DNA from: Candidatus Methanophagales archaeon
GTDB taxonomy: Archaea; Halobacteriota; Syntropharchaeia; Alkanophagales; Methanospirareceae
Direction: 5' to 3'
Length of the DNA stretch: 37,070 nucleotides
Assembly (NCBI GenBank): GCA_029241965.1
Contig: JAPWVK010000091.1
Location: 1-37,070, forward strand
Positions 1-8,321 of the stretch are shown in pieces. A program made the translations under genes and the position numbers. Within the stretch, counting starts at the first letter, position 1, and the number at the start of each line of letters is the position of its first letter. The notes beneath the pieces are model-generated. The model was not told where the DNA came from. It did not search any database and saw only the letters and a program-made list of their open reading frames with translations.

Positions 1-714
1 ATGCGGTGCGGTTAAATTCTTTATCACATTATCGTGGATTTCAGTACCATTTCCACTCATCAAGCAGATTCCCTGGTAACTGTTGAGTATCTGATTACCG
101 TATATTTCCTGGTTCGTCTTTTTATATGCGTAGATTCCGTATAGATTATCAGTCAACAGCGTGTTTTTTACGGTGCAATTGTGTGCACCAAATTTTATAG
201 CTTGTTTGCAGTTGGTTATCGTACAGTTGTCAATAGTTGTGTTCGATCCCGTAAGAATACCAACGGAATTATTGTAATCTGTACCGGTGATGCTAAAACC
301 TAATATATTTACATCGGCTTTAGTAACAGTAAACGGATTCAGTCCAATTACTTCGACATCTGTGCCAACTAATGTCAATGTCTTGTTAATAGTGACATTT
401 TCGTTATAGGTCCCTGGAAGTACAGTAATAGTATCGCCGGATGAGGCATTGTTTATTAGGTCTTGAATAGTTTCATTATCCATGCCTACCACACTCGCAT
501 CGTTGAAGAAAAGCACATTTTCACTCTTTTCGGCACCTGCAACTTCAGCATAAGGTGCTTCTTCCAATCCAAGCACGCCTCCAACATACACATCTCCGTT
601 TGTCGTTCCCGCAGCGATAAGGTCCAACGGTAAACCATCGTCCATCGCGGTCGTCATTGCTAAAGTAAGCAGCAAAGCACTACCCAATACTATAAAAAAT
701 CCCACTTTTTTCAT
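1..714 (-). CDS. Secreted NosD-like right-handed beta-helix protein (partial, C-terminus outside window)
   Basis: The reading frame starts at ATG 714 behind an AGGAAG-like ribosome site and is open for 238 codons to the window edge, so the C-terminus is missing. Residues 1-24 form a signal peptide (MKK, then a hydrophobic run ending near TTAMD). After a spacer, residues ~100-238 show the NosD/DUF1565 pattern: 'DTITVLPGTYNENVTINKTLTLVG', here split by short turns, followed by short repeats rich in Asn, Gly, Thr and Ile (for example TTIDNCTITNCK, YGNQIL, IHDNVIKN). Such repeats build a right-handed parallel beta-helix in archaeal extracellular proteins. The ligand or substrate cannot be told. 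Probable role: cell-surface or exported protein. No neighbour in the window clarifies it. Confidence 0.85.
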   Translation of the reverse strand, partial: MKKVGFFIVLGSALLLTLAMTTAMDDGLPLDLIAAGTTNGDVYVGGVLGLEEAPYAEVAGAEKSENVLFFNDASVVGMDNETIQDLINNASSGDTITVLPGTYNENVTINKTLTLVGTDVEVIGLNPFTVTKADVNILGFSITGTDYNNSVGILTGSNTTIDNCTITNCKQAIKFGAHNCTVKNTLLTDNLYGIYAYKKTNQEIYGNQILNSYQGICLMSGNGTEIHDNVIKNLTAPH

Positions 715-903
715 CTTCCTATTTTCCTCTCTTTTTTCCTTCTCTTTACCCATAACACAATATTTTCTTTTTTTAGATTATTTTTTACATTATATAAACA
801 GGTATGATAATTGACAAAATATAAAACGTTTTGTAGTTGTTTTAGACGATGATATTTAGGATTAAGGACTTGGGATTTGTTTTTTTGTGTTGGTGCTCAG
901 GGT

Positions 904-3900
904 TCAATGTATTTCCCTCTTTACTGAACTGATACCTTCAATTGGTATCACATCTATCGCACCACCCTGAAAATCTCCTTTCACCTCGCCCATCTTATCT
1001 TCTATCCACCCTTCCATCTCCAGATACGCGCTCTTTAACCCTTCTATCACTTCCTCGTCTGCGTCCCACAACCCTCTTTCGTAAGCTTCTAACAGCCTTC
1101 TTCCTACTTCTTCCAACGCCCACGGGTTATTCTCCTCAAAGAACTTCCGCATCTCTGCATCCAGCACAAACGTCCTTGCAATGTCATCAAATATCCAGTC
1201 ATCTACCTCCTGCGTTGTCGCTTCCCAGCCGTAAACTCGCCCTATTCGCTTTGATATGTCCCCTGCACCCTTGTAGCCGTGACGTTTCATCCCTTCTATC
1301 CACTTAGGATTTAGCAACTTTGTTCGCACGACCCTTCTCATCTCGTCTGCAAGGCTTCTCACTTCTATCTTATCCTGGTCTCTCGTATCACCATAATATG
1401 CTGAAACCTCATGCCCCGATATCTCTCTCGCAGCAGTAGTTAAACCTCCCTGTGTTCCAAAATAGCAACAACAGCCGCACAGGTCGTATTCATCTGTAAC
1501 TGTCTTATTGAATGTCAAATCAACGGTTTTAAGCTGCGATACCAAACTATCACGTGCTTCAGCCCCGAAATTGTCTTTACCGTAGGCATATCCGTTCCAG
1601 TGCACAAACACATCCGACAAATCCTTTTCCTCTTTCCACGCGGAGGCATATACCGCCAAATTCACACCATTCCCATACGTGCCTGGCTTACATGCGAATA
1701 TACGCGCAAATACATTTTCTTTTGTGTTCCCAGGCATGTTCTCCACGGTGTGTTTTCTCAAATAGTTCTTCTCTACAGGTTCGTCAAGCATTGCAACCTC
1801 TCGTGTCGACTCGTCTAAGAGTTCAATACAATTATAAAAACAGTCCCGTATAATTCCACTCACTCTTATCGTTACGTCTATCCGTGGACGACCAATTTCT
1901 TCCAGAGGAATTATCCTGTATCCTTTTACCTTTCCACTGTTCCAGATCGGCTCCACACCGATTAAATGCAATATCTGTGATAGTTGCTCGCCATCCGCCC
2001 ACATGATATCAGAAGCCATCCAGTACATTGCTATGTTTTCTGGTGGCTTGCCGTTCTCCTCCTCGTATTTCCTTATCACACTATCTGCAAGTCGCTTACC
2101 AATCTCCCAGGCACTTCTTGTAGGAACCTTGAACGGATCGAGCGAATAAAAGTTCCTGCCCGTTGGCAGTATCTCAAGCTTACCCCTTGTTATGAGCCCC
2201 GAGGGTCCTGGTTCGATATAGCCTGCATCGAATCCATGTAACAAACTACCCATCTCGTCCGATGCTTCTACCCGTGACGAAATATCCATTACCTTCTCCC
2301 AGATAAAATAGAGCTTTCCCGCCTCGTTCCGCTCAAACCTGCTGCCTAATATCCTCTTTGCTGCTTCCACTGGGTCCTCTCCAGACAAGAAAGCAGAAAC
2401 AAACGCCTTCGCAAAGCCATCCACCTCTGCTAATAACGCGCTTCCTGCCTCAGAAGGTGTAACATCATGTTCCATGAGCGAAAAAACCAATTTTCTCAGT
2501 TCTGAATCGTGTCTCAGTATTGAGTTGATGAACTCAACCTTTTTAGCACCTTTCGGAACTTCACCAAAGATGTGCATACCATCAGGAATCTGCGTGTTGT
2601 AAATGCGTGTGATAGCCTCATGTGCTATTTCTATTACATTCTCAAAGGAATATCCCGCCTCTAACTTATTATCAAGTCTTATCTCCTCTGATAGATTCGT
2701 TTCCCTTATCAAATCAATAATTATGTGCTCTAAGGCATGTGCTCTTGCCTTATCGGCCGCTTTGACTTTGTTATATTCAGCAATCTGGTCTTCAAGCTCC
2801 TTTAAATCACCATACAGCCCGCTTTCGGTCATAACGGTCTGCATGTGGTCTATAAGCGTTGCATAACTCCTTCGCTTTGCTATTGCCCCTTCCGGGGGAT
2901 TATCAGAGTTATATATGTACAGATGAGGTAGATTTCCAATTGCAATATCGGGATAGCAGCTTTCGGATAATGCAACTGATTTACCGGGCAAAAATTCCAG
3001 GTTGCCGTGCGTTCCTACATGTATGATTACATCTGCATCAAAGGTGTTTTCCAGGTAACGGTAGGTAGCGAGATATTGATGTGGCGGTGGTACTTCGGGG
3101 TCGTGTAGGATCTTGCAGACCTGACCATCGCACCGTGAACCCGCACAGCCACGCTTCGGTTGCACGCATACGACTGCATTTCCGTATTGAACGCCAGTTA
3201 CCACGATTTTACCATTGTAAACCATAGCCGCAGGAACACCGTCTTTCTCCTCACCCGGTGGATTGCCCCAGGCTTCACACGTTCGTTCCTTCACTGCGTG
3301 TGCAAGACCATCAAACCATTTCTCGTAATCCGTTTTGCTTATCAACGCAAGAGCACCGCCCTTATTCACTATTTCATCCACGGTTGTCCATCTGAACTCA
3401 GAAATTGCTTTATGGTTCATGATATTCTCAATGAGTTCTTTTCCGCTTTCTGGTGGTTTGACAGAATATCCCGCTTCTTTCATGCTCTTCAATATCCTCG
3501 CAACGCTCTCCAGGGTATCAAGATGTGAACCGCTTCCTACTGAGCCCTCCACGCTTGCACAGGGATTGTTATGGAGTATGAATGCAACCTTTCTCTCGGA
3601 TTTCGGTTTATGTTTTAGCGCTATCCAGTTCTTCACCCTATTCACAACCTTTTTCACCCGCTCTTCTATTATCGTATGTCGCTCAAATTCGCTGTCTTTT
3701 CTTGATGTTCCTATAATTATCGGTTCGATTACGCCTCCTAATTCGGGCAATGCAACACTCCAGCCAACTTCCAGACTGCTTATTCCATGAATATCCTTTT
3801 GCCATTCTTCTTCTGTATTGTAGTATGCCGTCAACGGGTGGAACACAGGCACATCGAGCCTTTTCAGTGTATTGACCGAACTGTCTTCTCCTCCGCTTCC

Positions 3901-4617
3901 TGTATTAAATACCGATTGAAGGTTTATTAGCGCGTCAATCTGGCCCATGAAGAAGGAATCAATGACTTCACTGCTCGATTTAGCACCTAAATCTTTATCG
4001 CCCGCGCCATAACAGAATACCGGAATTACATCAAACTCGGTTTCCAACTCACGAATTAACGCATTCACGATCCCAAGATCTTTGTTCGTCCAATAAGTAC
4101 GAAAGAAGAGAATGCCAACTTTGTGCCGCCGATGGGGTTTATACCATGCGAAATAGTCATCTGTGTTCTCGAAAGCCGTTTCGGTATCCGGATGGTATAT
4201 CCCCTGCCACATCGTCTCTTGAGGTTTCTCGTATTCATAATCCAGACCTAAAACTTCTGCTCCGATGTATTTCAGCATATTCTCTATGTTCCCCGCCCCA
4301 CCGTAAACATAGTAGGCATTGACAGTTGCAACAACCTTCGATGAAACGTTTGAAGGACGACATAAGGATGAGTCATACCCGAAAGAGATCGTTGGCACTT
4401 TCTTATTCCTGCTTTCGGTTATCTCATCCCAAAATTCCTCATTTGATGGATGTAAGAGGATGATGTCCGCCTGCTCAAACGATTTTATGCTCTCCTTTCG
4501 CTTCTTCGCTTCTTCTACGTCATGTGTTGACCATGCGTTTAACTCAATTCCGAGCTCCTTACAGGCATTAATTAGCAATGCCATATCATTGCCCCATGTT
4601 ATTGCTGTTATCTTCAT
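904..4617 (-). CDS. cobN: CobN/BchH-type metal chelatase large subunit
   Basis: The 1237-residue length and conserved blocks match the CobN/magnesium chelatase H family, the porphyrin- or corrin-binding subunit that inserts Co or Mg with help from an AAA+/VWA motor. Visible landmarks are GILFFRTYW (~165), a Pro-His rich block PPPHQYLATYRYLE (~510), the family signature HVGTHGNLEFLPGKS (~535) and the C-terminal GTQGGLTTAAREISGHE block (~1055). Two Cys clusters stand out: GCAGSRCDGQVC (~490) and CGCCC (~1047). The gene lies downstream of a periplasmic binding protein gene, and a ChlI/ChlD-type ATPase is encoded 4.6 kb away on the same strand, the expected partner. In anaerobic cobalamin synthesis cobalt is normally inserted early by CbiX/CbiK, so the metal and tetrapyrrole used here (Co, Ni or other) are open. 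Family membership is sure; substrate is not. Confidence 0.93.
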   Translation of the reverse strand: MKITAITWGNDMALLINACKELGIELNAWSTHDVEEAKKRKESIKSFEQADIILLHPSNEEFWDEITESRNKKVPTISFGYDSSLCRPSNVSSKVVATVNAYYVYGGAGNIENMLKYIGAEVLGLDYEYEKPQETMWQGIYHPDTETAFENTDDYFAWYKPHRRHKVGILFFRTYWTNKDLGIVNALIRELETEFDVIPVFCYGAGDKDLGAKSSSEVIDSFFMGQIDALINLQSVFNTGSGGEDSSVNTLKRLDVPVFHPLTAYYNTEEEWQKDIHGISSLEVGWSVALPELGGVIEPIIIGTSRKDSEFERHTIIEERVKKVVNRVKNWIALKHKPKSERKVAFILHNNPCASVEGSVGSGSHLDTLESVARILKSMKEAGYSVKPPESGKELIENIMNHKAISEFRWTTVDEIVNKGGALALISKTDYEKWFDGLAHAVKERTCEAWGNPPGEEKDGVPAAMVYNGKIVVTGVQYGNAVVCVQPKRGCAGSRCDGQVCKILHDPEVPPPHQYLATYRYLENTFDADVIIHVGTHGNLEFLPGKSVALSESCYPDIAIGNLPHLYIYNSDNPPEGAIAKRRSYATLIDHMQTVMTESGLYGDLKELEDQIAEYNKVKAADKARAHALEHIIIDLIRETNLSEEIRLDNKLEAGYSFENVIEIAHEAITRIYNTQIPDGMHIFGEVPKGAKKVEFINSILRHDSELRKLVFSLMEHDVTPSEAGSALLAEVDGFAKAFVSAFLSGEDPVEAAKRILGSRFERNEAGKLYFIWEKVMDISSRVEASDEMGSLLHGFDAGYIEPGPSGLITRGKLEILPTGRNFYSLDPFKVPTRSAWEIGKRLADSVIRKYEEENGKPPENIAMYWMASDIMWADGEQLSQILHLIGVEPIWNSGKVKGYRIIPLEEIGRPRIDVTIRVSGIIRDCFYNCIELLDESTREVAMLDEPVEKNYLRKHTVENMPGNTKENVFARIFACKPGTYGNGVNLAVYASAWKEEKDLSDVFVHWNGYAYGKDNFGAEARDSLVSQLKTVDLTFNKTVTDEYDLCGCCCYFGTQGGLTTAAREISGHEVSAYYGDTRDQDKIEVRSLADEMRRVVRTKLLNPKWIEGMKRHGYKGAGDISKRIGRVYGWEATTQEVDDWIFDDIARTFVLDAEMRKFFEENNPWALEEVGRRLLEAYERGLWDADEEVIEGLKSAYLEMEGWIEDKMGEVKGDFQGGAIDVIPIEGISSVKREIH

Positions 4618-4870
4618 TACTCATACCATCTCTTATTTAATATACTCTATATTATAATAAAATCAATTGCTTATCGCTTTTATGATATTAAAAGGCAGAT
4701 TATGATTATTACGAATAGTGTTGTGCCGGTGTAATAGACTGAGTAGGTCATTATTAGAAGTAAATAAAGCATTTGTGTGCATTTTTCCCGCCATAACCAT
4801 AGTACGGCTTGCAATCTGCGTGTTGCTAACAATAAAACAATCTTTTCCGTATTTTTTCCGCTTCTTTTCT

Positions 4871-4901
4871 AATCACGAGATCACACAAGATTAACACAAA
4901 C
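4871..4901 (+). repeat. Fragment of MITE-like repeat
   Basis: The segment AATCACGAGATCACACAAGA and the following TTAACACAAA match the outer part of the element at 8125-8280 (AACCACGAGATTCCACAAGA then TTAACACAAG). Only this end is present, so it is a relic. Confidence 0.5.
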
Positions 4902-4940
4902 CTTTTTGCATGTAAAAAACTTTACCAAAAAGTCCCTAAA

Positions 4941-5130
4941 GTCACTATACCCCGTACTTAAGTACAAGACCTGTACTTAAGCGCGAGTGCCAACGACTTA
5001 AACTATACTTTTATCACAGGATTATAAAAGCTTTTCGATTTTTTATACTTCTCTCCAAAAAGTTTGTTATAAAGCGTTATGTACCCGGTTTTGTGCGCTT
5101 TCTCCTTTTCTTCATCTATCACCGGTACCG
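4941..5130 (+). repeat. Dispersed ~190-nt repeat, copy A
   Basis: This segment aligns over its whole length with 34791-34990. Shared blocks are GTCACTATACCCC, the palindrome-containing ACTTAAGTACA, CGAGTGCC, TATAAAAGCTTTTCGATTTTTT, shortened here to TATAAAAGCTTTTCGATTTT, then AGTTTGTTATAAAGCG and CTCCTTTTCTTC. Both copies contain a TATA-like TATAAAAGC in the same place and lie upstream of a minus-strand gene (cobN here). No known family is recognised. Possibilities are a small RNA gene with its promoter, a transposon relic, or a remnant of a duplicated gene. Confidence 0.75.
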
Positions 5131-5203
5131 TATCACCCTTCTCATAACCCTTCTGCCCCTAAATATACCGCTCTATCACTTCCCCACCCCCTGACGCGAA
5201 GCT

Positions 5204-5240
5204 GCGAAGCTTTTTTGGTCAAACTATTTCTAAAAGTTTG
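5204..5240 (+). repeat. GCGAAGC-TTTTT-TCAAAC motif, copy 1
   Basis: GCGAAGCTTTTTTGGTCAAA followed by CTATTTCTAAAAGTTTG resembles GCGAAGCTTTTTGATCAAAC plus TTTCTTAAAG at 11554-11586. The related string CAAACCTTTCTTAAAAAG occurs near 12690. It looks like a short dispersed intergenic motif; function unknown. Confidence 0.4.
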
Positions 5241-5341
5241 TTGATACAACTTTTCTTAAAAGTTTTGTAAACGCTTTTCTTAAAAAGGGTTTAGTGGTAA
5301 CAAGATGGCGCCCAATACTGGCCGATTTTGCTTTGCAAAAT

Positions 5342-5518
5342 CTAATTTCCCTTCGGGAAATCTGCATAAAACTGCCCCGGACACCACACCTTAAGCTGTG
5401 GAAATCTATCCCTCAACAGCTTACTACTCCTACCCTTTATCCGCTTCGCTATCCTGCTAACCGAATACTTCGGCGGGTATTTTATGGAAAAATGAATATG
5501 ATTTATATTCACTGCCAT
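5342..5518 (-). pseudogene. IS200/IS605-family Y1 transposase (tnpA) fragment
   Basis: The frame from ATG 5518 to TAG 5342 encodes 58 residues. Its content is characteristic of the Y1 HUH transposase: NHIHF (the metal-binding HUH pair), then PPKYSVSRIAKRIKGRSS and LLRDRFPQLK, then a W-x3-G-x-F block. A full TnpA has about 130-150 residues; the N-terminal strand before the HUH motif and the C-terminal part with the catalytic Tyr are missing, so it cannot be active. The frame ends in small hairpins (GATTTTG/CAAAATC, ATTTCCC/GGGAAAT), perhaps decayed transposon-end structure. No tnpB is present. The family assignment comes from recognition of these motifs. Confidence 0.75.
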
Positions 5519-5639
5519 GTTAAAAAAGGGCTGTGGTATCCTTAGAAGTAAATTTCCGCCGCTATTTTGATGTCTTTAAGTCTATATCTTCGATGTTAAA
5601 GTCCTATCCCTTTTCCAGTGTTTTAAGGTGCTCTTCTAA

Positions 5640-5834
5640 CTACGGTTCATGGCTCTTCGAGAAGGTTATAGAGTTTGTAAGTTCATTCAGCACAAAAGGT
5701 AACTTCGCGTCATTCAGTTCTTTGTGCTCGGCTAATTGGGCGGCTACCTTATTCTTCTTCTTCAATTTCAGCACGATAGCGACATCATCGGCAATCTCTT
5801 GTGAAGATTCCTTTAACGACTCGTATTCAATCAT
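5640..5834 (-). CDS. Small hydrophilic protein, possibly truncated by in-frame amber codons
   Basis: A 64-residue frame begins with ATG overlapping the stop of the upstream binding-protein gene by 8 nt, which suggests translational coupling. The product is charged and helical (MIEYESLKESSQEIADDVAIV, here split: SLKESSQEIADDVAIVLKLK), with no signal peptide. Directly after its TAG stop the same frame continues as LEEHLKTLEKG, a second TAG, then DFNIEDIDLKTSK and a third TAG. That continuation looks like protein, so the gene may have lost about 27 codons to nonsense mutations. Other genes in the window use TAG as a normal stop (thiDN), so general readthrough is unlikely. No family is recognised. 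Confidence 0.45.
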   Translation of the reverse strand: MIEYESLKESSQEIADDVAIVLKLKKKNKVAAQLAEHKELNDAKLPFVLNELTNSITFSKSHEP

Positions 5835-7053
5835 CCAAAGCCGGATACACGAATATCCTATCTTCCGGATATTCCACTCCCATGAACTCTTCGAGGAACT
5901 CTTTGTAAACCTCGGTTGGTTTTATGTCAAGCTCAGGGTAAAAAATCTTTGCAAACAGAGTCATTGCAAAAGGCTGCTCCATGCCATATATCGCACTCCA
6001 CGGTACAACATACACGCGATTATTCTTGATGGCTTTTAGGTTATCCCAACCTTTCCCTTCCTGCAGATCCGCTATTAGACCTTTAGGCTCGGTTTCGCTA
6101 TCCCAGCCGTAAATATCACTGCCTGTTACTTTTATTATGACTACGTCAGGGTTCTGCACCAAAACCCATTCAGCACTCACCTTTGGATACTTGATCGTCA
6201 AGTTGCCCGCGACGTTTATGCCACCTGTCATCACGCATAGGTCATTATCTGTTGTCCCCGAGCCATAAGTCGGAAGTTCACTGTTTAGTCCTATCGCTTT
6301 TGTGGTTGTCATAAATACTTTGGGTTTTTCTTTTCCACCTATAAGTTCATCAACCACTATTTTGTATTCTTCGTACCACTCAAGATACATTGAGGCCCGT
6401 TCTTCGCTTTCAAGCAGTATCGCAAGTTTTGTGACTTCGGTGGGTATGTGATTGGGGTCATAGAGATTCAAACCTGCTACCGGAATGCCAAACGAATTGA
6501 GCTTTTCTTCTGCTATATCCGCCTTTGCACCATACGTTGTGTATGTGATTACCAAATCGGGATTTGTCTCCACCACTTTTTCCCAGTCTACTTCTCTCCA
6601 TGTTCCGACAAGAGTCTTCTGGGACATCTCAGGGAAGTAAAAAGTTTTCTCCTGGACTGAGTCAACAATCCCAACTACCTTCTCGTCAGCACCCAAAATC
6701 TTCACTGCTTCGCCCGCATCCGAATTAAGCACGATTATCCGCTCTATCGGCTTGTATATCGTCACTGACCTATTAACAGAATCCGTAATCTGCCGTGGAT
6801 AGTGTGGATAATAACTCACCGATTCCCTCAGCTCTTCTACAGAAAGATGCTCTACGTCTTCACCTAAATACTCAGCTCTGAGATAAAGCATGATTTCATT
6901 GGCAAGCACTTCTTTCGCTACTGCTTCGGTATCTAAAGACACATTGTTCTGTTTTTGCGCTACCGCAGGCATAACTGCCAACTGTGAACAAGCAGCAAGA
7001 AACATCAGCACCAGTAGACAGGACAGTTTTCTATTCCCTTCCACGCTCACCAC
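5827..7053 (-). CDS. ABC transporter periplasmic-binding protein (Fe3+/corrinoid type)
   Basis: The 408-residue product starts with an export signal. LVLMFLAACS contains a possible lipobox (LAAC, Cys22), so it may be a lipoprotein. The mature part fits the BtuF/FepB-type binding fold (PF01497): ERIIVLNSDAGEAVKILGAD (~120), VVGIVDS, a conserved KVVETNPDLVITY (~175), and VLVQNPDVVIIKVTG in the second lobe. This family delivers ferric siderophores, haem, cobalamin or molybdate to an ABC permease. No permease or ATPase gene lies next to it here. The gene overlaps the PGF-CTERM gene by 23 nt and the 64-aa frame by 8 nt, so the three probably form one transcript. Its position near cobN suggests a metal or corrinoid ligand, but that is inference. 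Confidence 0.88.
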   Translation of the reverse strand: MVSVEGNRKLSCLLVLMFLAACSQLAVMPAVAQKQNNVSLDTEAVAKEVLANEIMLYLRAEYLGEDVEHLSVEELRESVSYYPHYPRQITDSVNRSVTIYKPIERIIVLNSDAGEAVKILGADEKVVGIVDSVQEKTFYFPEMSQKTLVGTWREVDWEKVVETNPDLVITYTTYGAKADIAEEKLNSFGIPVAGLNLYDPNHIPTEVTKLAILLESEERASMYLEWYEEYKIVVDELIGGKEKPKVFMTTTKAIGLNSELPTYGSGTTDNDLCVMTGGINVAGNLTIKYPKVSAEWVLVQNPDVVIIKVTGSDIYGWDSETEPKGLIADLQEGKGWDNLKAIKNNRVYVVPWSAIYGMEQPFAMTLFAKIFYPELDIKPTEVYKEFLEEFMGVEYPEDRIFVYPALDD

Positions 7054-7663
7054 CTCCTTTGTTGTTCTTCCTTCTCCTCAAGAACAAAAGCGGATACACA
7101 AGCAATCCCATAAGTGCAAATGCTACTTTGAAGCCTGGTGTGGACGGAGAAGGTACAGGTGTTGGACTTGGCGAAGGCATTGGAGAAGGTGTTGGTGTCT
7201 CCGCAATCCGCACAGAAACGTCAGTACCGTCAATATCTCCTGTTGTGCCATTCAAAGCATCGTACCACGTCCCACTGAAGGTACCACTTCCTTCTAAGGG
7301 TGCACGCACGTCATATTTTAGCGTTGTTTCGTTTATCACAACAAAGACAACCTTTTTGCCTGTCATGTAGGTTCGATTAAAAGGATGCGTAGTGCGGATA
7401 AATGTAAACCCATCAGGAATCGTCTCCACGACACCACCGATTTGGAACCCCGTCAGGTTCAGCATAACATTAAATGTAGAACCAGGGGCGGGGTTTGTTG
7501 TGGATAACGTACGTGTGGTATCGGCTGCTCTTGCTTCTGCGTTAACGATTGGTGCAAGTGTGGACAACGAAATACCAAGTATCGCTATGCTTAGCATTAA
7601 TACTATCGGTGAGATTCTCTTATGATCTTCATTCATAATCATATTTACTGTATCTTTATCCAT
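7031..7663 (-). CDS. PGF-CTERM surface-anchored protein
   Basis: The 210 residues show an N-terminal signal segment (~18-40), one beta-rich domain (~45-155, with TLSTTNPAPGSTFNVMLNLT and VVETIPDGFTF), a Pro/Ser/Thr spacer (~157-175) and a C-terminal sorting signal. The signal is Pro-Gly-Phe (~176), a membrane segment and a basic RRRK tail. In archaea this PGF-CTERM arrangement is recognised by archaeosortase A, which replaces the tail with a lipid anchor. The domain resembles those repeated in methanogen surface proteins with 'VVETLPEGF' strands. The gene overlaps the binding-protein gene downstream by 23 nt, suggesting a joint role at the cell envelope. The ATG at 7663 has no clear ribosome site; internal ATGs at codons 8 and 10 are alternatives. 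Confidence 0.85.
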   Translation of the reverse strand: MDKDTVNMIMNEDHKRISPIVLMLSIAILGISLSTLAPIVNAEARAADTTRTLSTTNPAPGSTFNVMLNLTGFQIGGVVETIPDGFTFIRTTHPFNRTYMTGKKVVFVVINETTLKYDVRAPLEGSGTFSGTWYDALNGTTGDIDGTDVSVRIAETPTPSPMPSPSPTPVPSPSTPGFKVAFALMGLLVYPLLFLRRRKNNKGGGERGRE

Positions 7664-8124
7664 ATATATATCTACATTTTAAAAATAAAAAGTTATATTG
7701 AAAACCAAAAAATAATTAATGCGGGATACTATTATCATTGTATAAAGTAGAAGTCAAATAAAAAATAGATGCGGGTATCAGATGCAAGAGTTCTGTAAGG
7801 GACGGGGAGGGGAAATTTGCAGATATCGCGATTTTGATCTTGAACTCTTCGTGGAATCGCTGCCAGAGACCGAACAAACGCTGAGTGCGATTTTGCATAT
7901 TCTCAATGGATAAGCCCCCAGGTAGGGCACAAATATAGAATCGGCGTTTCTATTACTTATTTGGTGCGCAACGTAATAACGGGATATGTCGATTTAGGAT
8001 TAGGGATCTAAATAAACATAAGAAGATTTTGAAAAACCCCCGAAAACATCGAGATATGCCCCAAAAGTATATAAAGAATGGGACGGAAAGAGGGGTAAAT
8101 CAAAATCATCATAAAAGGAATGGT
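7664..8124. other. Intergenic region without a supported gene
   Basis: I see no gene here. A 60-residue minus-strand frame at 7716-7898 starts MQNRTQRLFGLWQRFHEEF, which looks protein-like, but it has no ribosome site and no family I recognise. It may be a relic of a lost gene. The right boundary is the MITE-like element at 8125. Confidence 0.5.
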
Positions 8125-8280
8125 ATTTGTATAGCGATTTTTAAAAACCACGAGATTCCACAAGATTAACACAAGAAATAGGGAGTAATGTGAGATAATG
8201 TGGTCTATGGCATACTAAAATCTGGCTACTGTCCTTGTATTCTCGTGGAAATCTGTAAAATCTTGTAGTTAGCTAAACAA
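8125..8280 (+). repeat. MITE-like element, copy 1
   Basis: This ~156-nt element and the one at 9049-9195 are inverted copies of each other. Shared ends, reading copy 1: ATTTGTATAGC, AAAAACCACGAGATT and AACACAAGAA on the left; TCTCGTGGAAATCTGTAAAA and TTAGCTAAACAA on the right. The two ends of one copy are themselves imperfect inverted repeats (TAGCTAA plus CCAC-GATT), typical of miniature inverted-repeat elements. There is no coding capacity. The pair flanks the TPR gene. Confidence 0.7.
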
Positions 8281-8321
8281 TTACAAGGAATGTAAAGATT
8301 TTAAGAAGGAGATTAAAGGCT

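Larger units (their letters stand above)
4618..5639. other. 1-kb intergenic region with repeat and transposon debris
   Basis: There is no intact gene between cobN and the small 64-aa frame. From left to right the region holds a short fragment of the MITE-like family (4871-4901), one copy of the 190-nt dispersed repeat (4941-5130), a GCGAAGC/AAAGTTT motif (5204-5240) also seen near 11554, and a tnpA relic on the minus strand (5342-5518). Two short perfect hairpins, GATTTTG/CAAAATC and ATTTCCC/GGGAAAT, sit just beyond the relic (5325-5360). The region separates cobN from its probable former upstream partners, so cobN is probably transcribed from its own promoter. Confidence 0.7.

Noticed and set aside
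942-4657. Several plus-strand frames opposite cobN
   Set aside because: They are antisense to a well-conserved gene and have low-complexity Ser/Leu/Pro content without ribosome sites.
5294-5545. 83-aa plus-strand frame
   Set aside because: It is antisense to the tnpA relic, which explains the sequence better.
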